This document shows positions 33,606 through 43,186 of a stretch of 64,000 bases of DNA, in pieces; the stretch's first letter is position 1; every line of letters begins with the position of its first letter. The notes beneath the pieces were generated by a model, which worked only from the letters and a program-made list of their open reading frames with translations, ran no database searches and had not been told where the DNA came from. The stretch spans positions 62,001-126,000 of the forward strand of contig NZ_JAMYWQ010000010.1 in NCBI RefSeq assembly GCF_024160145.1, written 5' to 3'. Position numbers and translations under genes: made by a program. The DNA is from Serratia nevei (GTDB lineage: Bacteria; Pseudomonadota; Gammaproteobacteria; Enterobacterales; Enterobacteriaceae).

Positions 33606-34352
33606 TCAACGCCCGCCTGCGGCTTCGATAAAGGTGCCGGTCACGTAAGAGGCGGCGTCAGACAGCAACCAGGCGATCGCCTCCGCCACTTCCTGCGGCT
33701 GCCCACCGCGCTGCATCGGCAAACTGCCTTTGACGCGATCCACCCGCCCCGGCTCACCGCCGCTGGCGTGCATCTCGGTATAAATAAATCCGGGCCGCAC
33801 GCCGTTGACGCGAATGCCCTGCGCCGCCACTTCCCGCGATAATCCGACAGTCAGGGTATCGACGGCGCCTTTCGACGCGGCATAGTCCACATACTCCCCC
33901 GGCGCGCCTAAACGAGAAGCGGCGGAGGAAACGTTGACGATGGCGCCGCCCAGCCCGCCATGGCGCTGCGCCATGCGCTTCACCGCCTCGCGGCAGCACA
34001 GGAAGTAACCGGTGACGTTGGTGCCGAGTACCTGATTGATGCGCTCGGCGGTCAACTGCTCAATGTTTGCCTGCCGGAACAGAATCCCGGCATTGTTGAC
34101 CAGCGCACTGAGCGTGCCCAGCCCGGCATCCAGCGCGGCGAACATCGCCATCACCTGCGCTTCGTCGGCCACGTCGGCCTGCAACGCCAGCGCCTTGCCG
34201 CCCTGCGCCTCAATCTCCGCTACCACCTGCCGCGCCGCGTTTTTATCGCGCAGGTAATTCACGCCCACCGCATAGCCCTGCCGGGCCAGCAACAAGGCGG
34301 CCGCACGGCCAATTCCCCGGCTCGCGCCGGTTACCAATGCCACTTTCGTCAT
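33606..34352 (-). CDS. ygfF: SDR-family oxidoreductase YgfF
   Basis: The 248-aa Rossmann-fold dehydrogenase has the cofactor motif TGASRGIGRA, NNAG, the catalytic S-Y-K triad (NVSSAASRL ... EYVDYAASKG) and the C-terminal TEMHASGGEPGRVDRVK. It closely resembles E. coli YgfF, a putative sugar dehydrogenase that in E. coli sits next to gcvP. Here other genes have been inserted between it and gcvP. The substrate is unknown. Confidence 0.88.
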   Translation of the reverse strand: MTKVALVTGASRGIGRAAALLLARQGYAVGVNYLRDKNAARQVVAEIEAQGGKALALQADVADEAQVMAMFAALDAGLGTLSALVNNAGILFRQANIEQLTAERINQVLGTNVTGYFLCCREAVKRMAQRHGGLGGAIVNVSSAASRLGAPGEYVDYAASKGAVDTLTVGLSREVAAQGIRVNGVRPGFIYTEMHASGGEPGRVDRVKGSLPMQRGGQPQEVAEAIAWLLSDAASYVTGTFIEAAGGR

Positions 34353-34448
34353 ACTGCTTTTTCTCTGGTTGGCTATCTCAACATCGCGGCCTGCACACAG
34401 GCGCCCCGTTTGCCCGTCAGAGTATAGAGCGGTGCCCTGAAATACGCT

Positions 34449-34682
34449 TCAAAGCTGAGTCAGGCGGCGCAGCTGCTTTTTAATGCACGCTTTGACGCAG
34501 CCGCAGGCGTCCGGCGTCGTCACCTGATGAACCCGCTGCAAGCCGGCAACATGCAGGCCGTTGTGGCCATGGCTCTGCACATCGCCGCGAAAAGACAGCA
34601 TCAACAGAACGAGCACTGCCGCCACGCCTGAATACATCAGCCGTCGCGCGGTGCCCGCAAGTGGGGAACCGTCAGTCTGCAT
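34449..34682 (-). CDS. Small predicted membrane or secreted protein
   Basis: The 77-aa product has a hydrophobic segment (about residues 15-29, YSGVAAVLVLLMLSF), a His-rich stretch (SHGHNG) and a CGCVKAC cluster with three cysteines, then a basic tail. ATG at 34682 is preceded by GAAGGAG at good spacing, which supports a real gene. It has no family I recognise. It is divergent from the two-component system and shares its upstream region, so it may be a target or an accessory of that system. Confidence 0.55.
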   Translation of the reverse strand: MQTDGSPLAGTARRLMYSGVAAVLVLLMLSFRGDVQSHGHNGLHVAGLQRVHQVTTPDACGCVKACIKKQLRRLTQL

Positions 34683-34745
34683 GTCTCGCTCCTTCTGTCG
34701 TGATATCGAATGCCAGTAAAATAATGGAAATTCCCCCGCGTTCCC

Positions 34746-34782
34746 TTAACGCGAGATTAAAGCCAGATTAAGATTAGCTTAA
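34746..34782. promoter_or_regulatory. Four TTAA elements phased at 11 bp (probable response-regulator box)
   Basis: TTAA occurs at 34746-34749, 34757-34760, 34768-34771 and 34779-34782, each exactly 11 bp from the last, with the complementary reading CTTAA(T). This is the pattern of OmpR/PmrA-type direct repeats. It lies 90-126 bp before the response regulator start and between the divergent small gene and the two-component system. Confidence 0.6.
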
Positions 34783-34871
34783 GAACGCGCAGGCAAAGCG
34801 GGTTTCGCCGTTGTCTTCCCGTCAGGGTTATAGTTAGATAATCGCGACTCAAAGATCTCAGCGGAACAAAC

Positions 34872-35531
34872 GTGAACATACTGTTGGTGGAAGACGACCT
34901 GCAATTAGGCAAGGCGCTGTGCCGCGCATTGGAGCTGACCGGCTTTAATTTGTGCTGGGTGCGTCTGCTCGCGGACGCGGAAAATAAACTCTCACCCGGC
35001 GGGTTCGATCTGATGCTGCTGGATCTCACGCTGCCGGACGGCGACGGGTTGCAAAAGCTGATCGCCTGGCGCGCCGCCGGGCAAAATATCCCGATTATCA
35101 TCCTGACCGCCCGCGACCGTATCGAAAGCCTGGTGAACAGCCTGGACTCCGGCGCGGACGACTTTCTGGCCAAACCCTTTGCGCTGCCCGAGCTCATCTC
35201 GCGCGTCAAGGCGGTCAACCGGCGCATGGCGGGCTTCGCGTCGCAAACCTGGAGCCTCGGCACGCTGTACCTCGATCCGGTCAACCATCAGGTAACGCTG
35301 GATAACGAACTGCTGATGCTGTCGAAAAAAGAGTATCACCTGTTGCACGAGCTAATGCGCTGTGCCGGCACCGTGGTGCGCAAAGCGGTGCTGGAACAGC
35401 GGCTGTTCGGCCACGGCGACAGCGTGGAAAGCAATTCGCTGGAAGTGCACATGCATAATTTACGGCGCAAGATCGGTAAAGAAAGAATTATTACCGTACG
35501 CGGCATTGGCTATTTGCTGAAGAAAGAGTAG
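34872..35531 (+). CDS. OmpR/PhoB-family response regulator
   Basis: The 219-aa regulator has a receiver domain with acidic pair E7/D8 D9, phospho-acceptor D51 (LLDLTLPDGDG) and K101 (LAKPF), and a C-terminal winged helix (~125-219) with ESNSLEVHMHNLRRKIG and VRGIGYLL. The architecture is PmrA/BasR- and QseB-like. The start is GTG 34872. It is followed after 4 bp by its kinase. A TTAA array upstream suggests autoregulation. Confidence 0.93.
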   Translation: MNILLVEDDLQLGKALCRALELTGFNLCWVRLLADAENKLSPGGFDLMLLDLTLPDGDGLQKLIAWRAAGQNIPIIILTARDRIESLVNSLDSGADDFLAKPFALPELISRVKAVNRRMAGFASQTWSLGTLYLDPVNHQVTLDNELLMLSKKEYHLLHELMRCAGTVVRKAVLEQRLFGHGDSVESNSLEVHMHNLRRKIGKERIITVRGIGYLLKKE

Positions 35532-35535
35532 CAGG

Positions 35536-36954
35536 ATGATCGGTTTCAAATCCTTCTTTATGCGCACCATTATTTTCCAGGTTCTGGCCATTTTATTATT
35601 GTGGGGGATCCTCGTCGCCTGGGTGAAATATTGGTATTACCCCGACATGGAAAAATATTTCGATAACCAGCAACGCATCGTCGCCGTGGGCATCGCCAAT
35701 ATTCTCGATGAGACCGGCACCGACAATATCGATTACCGCGGCATCATCAAGACCATTGAAGGCATGTACATTGATTCCATCAATAACGGCATGCAGGATC
35801 AAATCGATTATCACCCGCTGTTCGTGGTTTACGATCGGGACAACCGGGTGCTTTACAGTTCGCAGACGCAGGGAGAACCGCTGCGCCTGCCGCCTTCGGT
35901 CCTGTCCGGCTCCGTCAACTACGCGGGCGCCAACTGGCATCTCGCCGGCAGCTGGAGCGAAAAACGGCAGTATCGGGTGATCGTCGGCGAGTCGTTCAAC
36001 GATCGCACCACGCTGTTCGGCAACCCGGCGGAGAGCACCGCCGTGCCGCTGCTGGGCATTCTGGCGGCGATCATCATCACTTTGCTGTTTACCGCCTACT
36101 TCAGCCTGCGGCCGCTGCGCCAGATCGCCCGCACCATCTCCGATCGCCAGCCGGGCAATCTGTCACCGATCAACGTCAGCGAACAGTATCAGGAAATCCG
36201 GCCGGTGGTGGTGGAAGTCAACAAGCTGATGGCGCGCATCGACGCCGCCAATCAGCGCGAAAAACGCTTTATGGCCGATGCGGCGCACGAGCTGCGCACG
36301 CCGATCGCCGCCGTGCTGGCGCAGCTGCACCTGCTGACCCAGGTCTCGGAGCAGCAGGAGCGCCGGGAGATCATCGGCGACATGCAGCAGGGGCTGGATC
36401 GCGCGGCGTCGCTGTCGCGCCAGCTGATCAACCTGGCCAAGCTGGAGGCGGAAGATTTTCCGCTGAAAATTGAGGCGGTGGACATCTACGCAGAGATCGG
36501 CAAATGCATCGCGCAGCACGTCCCCTATGCGCTGGAAAAGGACGTTGAACTGTCACTCGACGGCAGCGAGGACGTGGTGGTGAGTACCGATCGCCCTGCG
36601 CTGATCGCCATCTTCACCAACCTGCTGGACAACGCGCTCAAGTACGCGCCGCCCGGTAGCCGCATCGAAGCCAATATCCGTTCGCTGGCACCGCTCGGCT
36701 GCTATATTACGTTGCGCGACAACGGCCCCGGAGTGAGCGAAGAGCACCTTCCGCGCCTGTTTGAACGCTTTTACCGCGTGCCCGGCACGCAGCAAACCGG
36801 CAGCGGGTTGGGATTGGCCATCGCCCGGAATCTGGCCGACAAAATCGGTGCGCAGCTGCGCGTCACCGAAGGCCTCGACGATCGCGGCATCGGTTTTATT
36901 ATCGATTTGCCGGAAAGCTACCGGCCACCTACCGAGAGTGAACAACGACCATGA
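35536..36954 (+). CDS. Sensor histidine kinase
   Basis: The 472-aa inner-membrane kinase has two helices (about residues 10-30 and 168-190) enclosing a ~135-aa periplasmic domain, a HAMP-like linker, and the dimerisation helix with phospho-accepting H251 in FMADAAHELRTP. The ATPase boxes are visible as NLLDNALKYAP, RDNGPGVSE and GSGLGLAIA. The layout matches QseC/PmrB. The periplasmic part lacks the PmrB-type iron-binding ExxE pair in any obvious form, so the signal is unknown. It overlaps the following GNAT gene by 4 bases. Confidence 0.93.
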   Translation: MIGFKSFFMRTIIFQVLAILLLWGILVAWVKYWYYPDMEKYFDNQQRIVAVGIANILDETGTDNIDYRGIIKTIEGMYIDSINNGMQDQIDYHPLFVVYDRDNRVLYSSQTQGEPLRLPPSVLSGSVNYAGANWHLAGSWSEKRQYRVIVGESFNDRTTLFGNPAESTAVPLLGILAAIIITLLFTAYFSLRPLRQIARTISDRQPGNLSPINVSEQYQEIRPVVVEVNKLMARIDAANQREKRFMADAAHELRTPIAAVLAQLHLLTQVSEQQERREIIGDMQQGLDRAASLSRQLINLAKLEAEDFPLKIEAVDIYAEIGKCIAQHVPYALEKDVELSLDGSEDVVVSTDRPALIAIFTNLLDNALKYAPPGSRIEANIRSLAPLGCYITLRDNGPGVSEEHLPRLFERFYRVPGTQQTGSGLGLAIARNLADKIGAQLRVTEGLDDRGIGFIIDLPESYRPPTESEQRP

Positions 36955-37481
36955 GCGACCCTGTCCTGCTGCAACGGCAACAACTCGACCGGCTATGGGA
37001 TATCGACCGCAGCGAAATCATCGACACTCTGTATCGCCTGCAGGACGGCAAACTGCAACCTTATGCGGACTACTACGACATACGCGGCTGGGATCCGCAC
37101 GATCGGGAAACCTATACGCCGATCCACGAAGCGTGCTTCGATCGCGGCGGCGCGTTCTTCGCGCGGTTCGAAGGCGAGGAGATCGTCGCGGCGGCGGCGT
37201 TGGACACCGAGCCGCGCGGCCCGCAGCGGGATCTGCGCCAGCTGCTGTTTTTTTACGTCAGCGCACACAAACGCGGCCAGGGGTTAGGCAAGCAGCTGTT
37301 TCAGCTCTGCCTGCATCAGGCGGCGCAGGCTGGCGCCGCCGGGCTGTACGTTTCTTCCATCCCCAACAAAAGCACCGTGGACTTCTATCTGGCGCAGGGC
37401 TGCCGGCTCGTCGAGCGCCCGGATGCCGAGCTGTTCGCCCGCGAGCCGGAGGATATTCATCTGATCTGCCCTTGCCGCTAG
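36951..37481 (+). CDS. GNAT-family N-acetyltransferase, in the two-component operon
   Basis: The 176-aa product has the GNAT acetyl-CoA loop HKRGQGLGKQLF (motif A) and a beta-strand LFFYVSAHKRG before it, with NKSTVDFYLAQGCR as motif B. It begins at ATG 36951 inside the end of the kinase gene (ATGA overlap), so it is translated from the same mRNA. The substrate is unknown; it could modify a small molecule or protein related to the sensed signal. Confidence 0.85.
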   Translation: MSDPVLLQRQQLDRLWDIDRSEIIDTLYRLQDGKLQPYADYYDIRGWDPHDRETYTPIHEACFDRGGAFFARFEGEEIVAAAALDTEPRGPQRDLRQLLFFYVSAHKRGQGLGKQLFQLCLHQAAQAGAAGLYVSSIPNKSTVDFYLAQGCRLVERPDAELFAREPEDIHLICPCR

Positions 37482-37491
37482 CGGCCGGGGC

Positions 37492-38457
37492 CTAACGGGC
37501 GATGCGTATCACCGAACGCACGTCGCTTTTCTTGTTCAGATCCCACACCTCGGCGATCTCCGCCAGCGCGTGCTCCTGCGTCTCGATAGTGAGCGCGCCC
37601 GTCGCCGCCAGCGCCAAAATCTCGGTCGCGTAGCGCTGCATCTCCGGGATCGGCGGGAAGTTGCCGGTGCCGCTGCCGAGGATCTGCAGCTGATTGCTGC
37701 GCAATACCGCCGCCGGCAGCCGGATGTCCGGCGCGGCCATCGAGCCGACGTTGACCAGGCGAACACCGCGCCCGCCGGCGTAAGACGAGAGATCGTGATT
37801 ATTGAGCGTCGCGAGCAGCGCTTCGGTCGCCGGGCCCCAGATATAATCGACGATCACCTGATACCCCCCCGCCCCCGCCGCCGCTGCGAAAGCCTGCGTC
37901 AGTGCCTCGCCCTGCAAGCCCAGATCCACCGTGGCATCCACGCCTAACGCCTCCAGCACGCTCAGCCGACGGCCGGCGGCAACGATGCGCCCGGCTCCCG
38001 CCTGACGCGCCGCGGCAACCGCCAGTTTGCCCGAGGTGCCGGTGGCGCCGATGATCAGCACCGTTTCGCCGGGCTGCAGATCCGCTCGCCAACGCAGCGG
38101 CAGCCAGGCGGCGAAGGCCGGGTTGATCAGCGCCGCCGCCGTCGCATCGTCCACCGCCTCCGGCACCGGCACCGTCCATGACGCGACGCTGCGCTCAGCC
38201 ATCGCGCCGTAAGGACGGCGGAAGGAGGCGAAATAGACCCGTTTCCCGTCCGCCGTACGGCCCACGCCGTCGGTGCCGGGCACGATCGGCAACTGCTTCG
38301 GGCTGGAGTAATGGGTGCCGGCGACGGTGGCGCGATCCAGCTGCTTGATGCCGGCTGCCAGAACGTCGATCGGCACTTCATTCGCCTGCGCCTGAGGCTC
38401 CTCAAAGGTGCCGAAAATCGGGGCTTGCCCCAACGCTGTTACGATTGCCGCTTGCAT
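37492..38457 (-). CDS. MDR-family NADPH quinone reductase-like oxidoreductase
   Basis: The 321-aa product is a zinc-independent medium-chain dehydrogenase. The GroES-like half has PIVPGTDGVGRT, and the Rossmann half has VLIIGATGTSGKLAVAAARQ. No catalytic or structural zinc cysteines are present. It should reduce a quinone or enone with NADPH. It is convergent with the two-component operon and a terminator separates it from gcvP. Confidence 0.83.
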   Translation of the reverse strand: MQAAIVTALGQAPIFGTFEEPQAQANEVPIDVLAAGIKQLDRATVAGTHYSSPKQLPIVPGTDGVGRTADGKRVYFASFRRPYGAMAERSVASWTVPVPEAVDDATAAALINPAFAAWLPLRWRADLQPGETVLIIGATGTSGKLAVAAARQAGAGRIVAAGRRLSVLEALGVDATVDLGLQGEALTQAFAAAAGAGGYQVIVDYIWGPATEALLATLNNHDLSSYAGGRGVRLVNVGSMAAPDIRLPAAVLRSNQLQILGSGTGNFPPIPEMQRYATEILALAATGALTIETQEHALAEIAEVWDLNKKSDVRSVIRIAR

Positions 38458-38515
38458 GGTGACTCCTCAAATCGTGGGAACGTACAGAAAAGAATAGGCC
38501 GCAATAAAATAAAAA

Positions 38516-38540
38516 GGGACACCGCATGATGCGGTGTCCC
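38516..38540 (-). terminator. Intrinsic terminator of the gcvTHP operon
   Basis: GGGACACCGCA (38516-38526) pairs perfectly with TGCGGTGTCCC (38530-38540). On the minus strand it is followed by TTTTTATTTTATT, about 25 bases after the gcvP stop. Confidence 0.9.
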
Positions 38541-38565
38541 CCGAACGCAAGCTTTGCCGAACGTG

Positions 38566-41445
38566 TTATTCGTAATCGCTCATCGGCACGCAAGAGCAGA
38601 ACAGGTTACGGTCGCCGTACACGTCGTCCAGACGCTTGACGCTCGGCCAGTACTTGTTCTCGCGCACGCCGGCCACCGGGAACACCGCCAGCTCACGGCT
38701 GTACGGGTGCTGCCAGTCGTTGACCAGCTCCGCCTGCACGTGCGGCGCATTCACCAGCGGGTTGTCTTCCAGCGGCCACTCGCCTTTAGCGACGCGGTCG
38801 ATCTCGCTGCGGATTGCCAGCATCGCATCGATAAAGCGATCCAGCTCCACCTTGCTTTCCGACTCGGTTGGCTCGACCATCAGCGTGCCCGCCACCGGGA
38901 ACGACATGGTCGGCGCGTGGAAGCCGAAGTCGATCAGGCGCTTGGCGATGTCCATTTCGCTGATGCCGGTCTCTTCCTTCAGCGGACGAATATCAAGGAT
39001 ACATTCGTGCGCCACGCGGTGATCGCGGCCGGTATACAGAATCGGGTATGCGCCTTTCAGGCGGGTAGCGATGTAGTTGGCGTTCAGGATCGCCATCTGG
39101 CTGGCCTGCTTCAGGCCTTCCGCGCCCATCATGCGGATGTACATCCAGCTGATTGGCAGGATGGAGGCGCTGCCGAACGGCGCTGCGGAAACCGCGCCCT
39201 GCTGGGTGGTTACGCCATCGATCTGCACCACGCTGTGGCCCGGCACGAACGGCGCCAGGTGCGCTTTCACGCCGATCGGGCCCATGCCCGGGCCGCCGCC
39301 GCCGTGCGGAATGCAGAAGGTTTTATGCAGGTTGAGGTGCGAAACGTCCGCGCCGATGTAGCCCGGCGTGGTGATGCCCACCTGGGCGTTCATGTTGGCG
39401 CCGTCCAGATACACCTGGCCGCCGAACTGATGCACGATCTGGCACACTTCGCGGATGGTTTCTTCATACACGCCGTGGGTCGACGGGTAGGTCACCATGA
39501 TGCAAGAGAGTTCTTCGCCTGCCTGCTCCGCCTTGACGCGCAGATCGTGCAGATCGATGTTGCCGTTCTTGTCGCAGGCGACCACCACCACACTCATGCC
39601 CGCCATTTGGGCGGAGGCCGGGTTGGTGCCGTGCGCGGAGCTCGGGATCAGGCAGACGTGGCGGCCTGCTTCATTGCGGCTTTCGTGATAGCGACGGATC
39701 GCCAGCAGGCCGGCGTATTCGCCCTGCGCGCCGGAGTTCGGCTGCATGCACACCGCGTCATAGCCGGTTAGCTGCACCAGCCACTGAGACAGTTGGCCGA
39801 TCATCTGCTGGTAGCCGGCAGCCTGCTCCGGCGGGCAGAATGGGTGCAGCTCGGAGAATTCAGGCCAGGTGATCGGGATCATCTCCGCCGCCGCGTTCAA
39901 TTTCATGGTGCAAGAGCCCAGCGGGATCATCGCCTGGTTCAGCGCCAGATCCTTGCGTTCCAGACGATGCATGTAACGCATCATCTCGGTTTCGCTGTGA
40001 TAACGATTGAATACCGGATGGGTCAGGATCGGATCCTGGCGCAGCATGGCGGCCGGGATGGATTGACTGTTCTTGCTCACCGCCGCGTCCAGCGCGTCGA
40101 TGTCCAGGCCGTGGTTGTCGCCGGCCAGCAGTGCGAACAGCGTCTGCACGTCTTCACGCGAGGTGGCTTCGTCCAGCGTGATGCCTACGGCACCGTGGAT
40201 ATCGGTACGCAGGTTGATGCCGAAGCTCAGCGCGCGTTCCAGCACCGCCGCCTTGTCTTTCACTTCAACGGTCAGGGTGTCGAACCAGGTGCTGTGGCGC
40301 AGCGTCAGGCCGGCCTGACGCAGCCCGGCGGCCAGAATGTCGGTCAGGCGATGGATACGCCCGGCGATGCGCTGCAGCCCTTGCGGGCCGTGGTACACCG
40401 CGTACAGGCTGGCGATGTTGGCCAGCAGCACCTGCGAGGTACAGATATTCGAGTTAGCCTTCTCGCGACGGATATGCTGCTCGCGGGTCTGCATCGCCAT
40501 GCGCAGCGCGGTGTTGCCGGCGGCATCGCGGGAAACGCCGATGATGCGGCCCGGCATCGAGCGTTTAAACTCGTCGCGGCAGGCGAAGAAGGCGGCATGC
40601 GGGCCGCCGTAGCCCATCGGCACGCCGAAGCGCTGCGCGGAGCCGAACACCACGTCGGCGCCCTGCTTGCCCGGCGCGGTCAGCAGCACCAGGGCCATGA
40701 TGTCGGCGGCCACGCTGGTGATGATTTTGCGCGATTTCAATTCGGCCAGCAGCGCGCTGTAGTCGTGCAGTTCGCCGGTGGTGCCCACCTGTTGCAGCAG
40801 CACGCCGAACACGCCGTCCAGCTCCAGCACTTTTTCCGCTTTATCGACGATGACGTCGAAGCCGAAGGTTTCGGCGCGGGTGCGCACCACGTCCAGCGTC
40901 TGCGGATGCACGTCGTCGGCCACGAAGAAGCGGTTGGCGTCTTTCAGCTTGCTGGCGCGTTTGGCCAGGGCCATCGCTTCGGCGGCGGCGGTGGCTTCAT
41001 CCAGCAGCGAAGCGGAAGCCAGATCCAGGCCGGTCAGATCGAGGGTCACGGTCTGGAAGTTCAGCAGCGCTTCCAGGCGGCCCTGCGACACTTCCGGCTG
41101 ATAAGGGGTGTAAGCGGTGTACCAGCCCGGGTTTTCCAGCATGTTGCGCAGGATCACCGGCGGCGTCAGCACGGCGCTGTAGCCCATGCCGATATAGGAT
41201 TTGTAGCGCTGATTTTGCGAGGCGATCGCCTTCAGCTCAGCCAGCGCCTGGTGTTCGGTCGCCGCGTCGCCGACCGGCGGCGGCCCCGGCAGCTGAATGT
41301 CCGCCGGCACGATCTGTTGGATCAGCGCGCTGAGCGAGCGAGCGCCCACCGCTGCCAGCAACTCCTGACGTTGTTCCGCAGAAGAGCCGATGTGGCGTTC
41401 GATGAACGCTTCGCTGTGTTCGAGTTGGCTGAGTGTCTGAGTCAT
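38566..41445 (-). CDS. gcvP: Glycine dehydrogenase (decarboxylating), P protein
   Basis: The 959-aa PLP enzyme decarboxylates glycine and passes aminomethyl to the lipoyl arm of GcvH. The length is that of the homodimeric P protein. The C-terminal half has the PLP lysine in [17 protein letters not shown], and [15 protein letters not shown] before it. ATG 41445 matches the E. coli start (MTQTLSQLE); the in-frame region further upstream lies between gcvH and gcvP. It is the last gene of gcvTHP. Confidence 0.98.
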   Translation of the reverse strand: MTQTLSQLEHSEAFIERHIGSSAEQRQELLAAVGARSLSALIQQIVPADIQLPGPPPVGDAATEHQALAELKAIASQNQRYKSYIGMGYSAVLTPPVILRNMLENPGWYTAYTPYQPEVSQGRLEALLNFQTVTLDLTGLDLASASLLDEATAAAEAMALAKRASKLKDANRFFVADDVHPQTLDVVRTRAETFGFDVIVDKAEKVLELDGVFGVLLQQVGTTGELHDYSALLAELKSRKIITSVAADIMALVLLTAPGKQGADVVFGSAQRFGVPMGYGGPHAAFFACRDEFKRSMPGRIIGVSRDAAGNTALRMAMQTREQHIRREKANSNICTSQVLLANIASLYAVYHGPQGLQRIAGRIHRLTDILAAGLRQAGLTLRHSTWFDTLTVEVKDKAAVLERALSFGINLRTDIHGAVGITLDEATSREDVQTLFALLAGDNHGLDIDALDAAVSKNSQSIPAAMLRQDPILTHPVFNRYHSETEMMRYMHRLERKDLALNQAMIPLGSCTMKLNAAAEMIPITWPEFSELHPFCPPEQAAGYQQMIGQLSQWLVQLTGYDAVCMQPNSGAQGEYAGLLAIRRYHESRNEAGRHVCLIPSSAHGTNPASAQMAGMSVVVVACDKNGNIDLHDLRVKAEQAGEELSCIMVTYPSTHGVYEETIREVCQIVHQFGGQVYLDGANMNAQVGITTPGYIGADVSHLNLHKTFCIPHGGGGPGMGPIGVKAHLAPFVPGHSVVQIDGVTTQQGAVSAAPFGSASILPISWMYIRMMGAEGLKQASQMAILNANYIATRLKGAYPILYTGRDHRVAHECILDIRPLKEETGISEMDIAKRLIDFGFHAPTMSFPVAGTLMVEPTESESKVELDRFIDAMLAIRSEIDRVAKGEWPLEDNPLVNAPHVQAELVNDWQHPYSRELAVFPVAGVRENKYWPSVKRLDDVYGDRNLFCSCVPMSDYE

Positions 41446-41537
41446 TGCTACAAATTCCTGAATGCTTGCGTGAAACGGGATATAGCTTGAGCGGTCACTA
41501 AAACGCCCCGGCCGAAAGGCCTGGGGCGTGGTCACGA

Positions 41538-41924
41538 TTACTCGTCGATCGAGGCCTGATAAGCCGCGGCGTTTAGCAGGTTCGCCAGCTCGCCTTCGTC
41601 GGAGGCTTTAATCTGGAACAGGAAGCCGTCACCGTAGGGCTCGCTGTTCACCAGTTCCGGGGAGCTTTCCAGCTCACCGTTTACCGCCACGATTTCGCCG
41701 CTGATTGGCGCGTAAATGTCCGACGCCGCCTTAACGGATTCCGCCACGGCGCAATCTTCACCGGCGGCGACTTTGCGGCCCACTTCCGGCAGATCGACAA
41801 ATACCATATCGCCCAGCAGTTCCTGCGCGTGTTCGGTGATGCCTACGGTGTAAACGCCGTTACCTTCTGAACGAACCCACTCGTGGGAGGATGCGTATTT
41901 CAATTCTGTTGGCACATTGCTCAT
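41538..41924 (-). CDS. gcvH: Glycine cleavage H protein
   Basis: The 128-aa carrier protein has lipoylation lysine K65 in [16 protein letters not shown]. It shuttles the aminomethyl group between P, T and L proteins. It is separated from gcvT by a 164-bp palindromic intergenic stretch and from gcvP by 92 bp, still within the same operon. Confidence 0.98.
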   Translation of the reverse strand: MSNVPTELKYASSHEWVRSEGNGVYTVGITEHAQELLGDMVFVDLPEVGRKVAAGEDCAVAESVKAASDIYAPISGEIVAVNGELESSPELVNSEPYGDGFLFQIKASDEGELANLLNAAAYQASIDE

Positions 41925-41970
41925 AGCCGGTTACTCCTTCGAAGAAATAATTTCCCGTCGTCTTTCACAC

Positions 41971-42064
41971 TGCAGCGTTGTTGGCTGCGTACGTTCACCT
42001 CGGTCACTTACCGCAGTAAGCTCCCGAGGACTCGCGCACTTGCCGCCTAGCCGCAGCGCGAAAT
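41971..42064. repeat. Palindromic intergenic repeat element in the gcv operon
   Basis: A ~94-bp imperfect palindrome lies between gcvT and gcvH. The nested arms are GCTGCG (41984-41989)/CGCAGC (42052-42057), CCTCGG (41998-42003)/CCGAGG (42024-42029) and CTTAC (42007-42011)/GTAAG (42016-42020). Its form is that of a dispersed enterobacterial intergenic repeat. It would fold into a long hairpin in the gcv mRNA. No second copy was seen in this window. Confidence 0.6.
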
Positions 42065-42088
42065 CCCTAGGGAAGAATCAATAAAAAA

Positions 42089-43186
42089 TCAATTTGTCAG
42101 CGGCTTGCCGGCACGAACGAAACCGGGCTTGGTCACTTTGACCGGCATTTCGCGGTTGCGGATCTGCACGATGGCCTGCTCGCCGATACCTGCCGGCACG
42201 CGCGCCAGCGCGATGCTGAAGCCCAGCGTCGGAGAGAACGAACCGCTGGTGATCACGCCTTCGTGGGTTTGCCCCGCCGCGTCGGTGAAACGCACCGGCA
42301 GCTCATTACGTAATACGCCTTTTTCCGTCATGATCAAGCCGACCAGTTGCTCGGTGCCCTGCTCGCGCTGTTGTTCCAGCGCTTCGCGGCCGATGAAACG
42401 GCGATCTTCCGGCTGCCAGGCGATGGTCCAGCCCATGTTGGCGGCCAGCGGCGAAACGCCTTCGTCCATCTCTTGCCCGTAGAGGTTCATGCCCGCTTCC
42501 AGACGCAGCGTGTCGCGCGCGCCCAGACCGGCCGGTTTGACGCCCGCGGCCAGCAATTTTTGCCAGAAATCCGCCGCCTGCGCTTTCGGCAGCGCGATCT
42601 CATAGCCGGCCTCGCCGGTGTAACCGGTGGTGGCGATAAACAGCTCGCCGGCCTGCACGCCGAAGAACGGCTTCATGCCTTCGACCGCGCTTTTTTGTTC
42701 CGGGGTGAACAGGGTGCCGGCGCGCTCTTTGGCCTGCGGGCCCTGCACCGCGATCAGCGCCAGATCGTCGCGTACCGTCAGCGCAACGCCATACGGCGCG
42801 GCGTGCTCTTCGATCCAGGCCAGGTCTTTGTCGCGCGTGGCGGAGTTCACCACCAGGCGGAAATAGTCTTCAGTGAGGAAATAAACGATCAGGTCGTCGA
42901 TCACGCCGCCGGAGGCATTCAGCATGCCGGTGTACAGCGCCTTGCCGGGTTGGGTCAGTTTGGCGACGTCGTTCGCCAGCAGATAACGCAGAAATTCGCG
43001 GGTGCGGGCGCCGTGCAGATCCACGATGGTCATGTGAGACACGTCGAACATGCCGGCATCCTGACGCACCGCGTGGTGCTCATCGAGCTGCGAGCCGTAG
43101 TGCAGCGGCATCATCCAGCCGTGAAAGTCTACCATGCGCGCACCGCACGCCACGTGCTGGTCGTACAGTGGGGTTTGCTTTGCCAT
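42089..43186 (-). CDS. gcvT: Aminomethyltransferase, T protein
   Basis: The 365-aa folate-dependent enzyme releases ammonia from the H-protein-bound aminomethyl and forms methylene-THF. It has [14 protein letters not shown] near the N-terminus with the catalytic Asp region FDVSHM, and [18 protein letters not shown]. It is the first gene of gcvTHP. GcvA, Lrp and PurR control is known for E. coli; no binding site was identified with confidence here. Confidence 0.98.
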   Translation of the reverse strand: MAKQTPLYDQHVACGARMVDFHGWMMPLHYGSQLDEHHAVRQDAGMFDVSHMTIVDLHGARTREFLRYLLANDVAKLTQPGKALYTGMLNASGGVIDDLIVYFLTEDYFRLVVNSATRDKDLAWIEEHAAPYGVALTVRDDLALIAVQGPQAKERAGTLFTPEQKSAVEGMKPFFGVQAGELFIATTGYTGEAGYEIALPKAQAADFWQKLLAAGVKPAGLGARDTLRLEAGMNLYGQEMDEGVSPLAANMGWTIAWQPEDRRFIGREALEQQREQGTEQLVGLIMTEKGVLRNELPVRFTDAAGQTHEGVITSGSFSPTLGFSIALARVPAGIGEQAIVQIRNREMPVKVTKPGFVRAGKPLTN

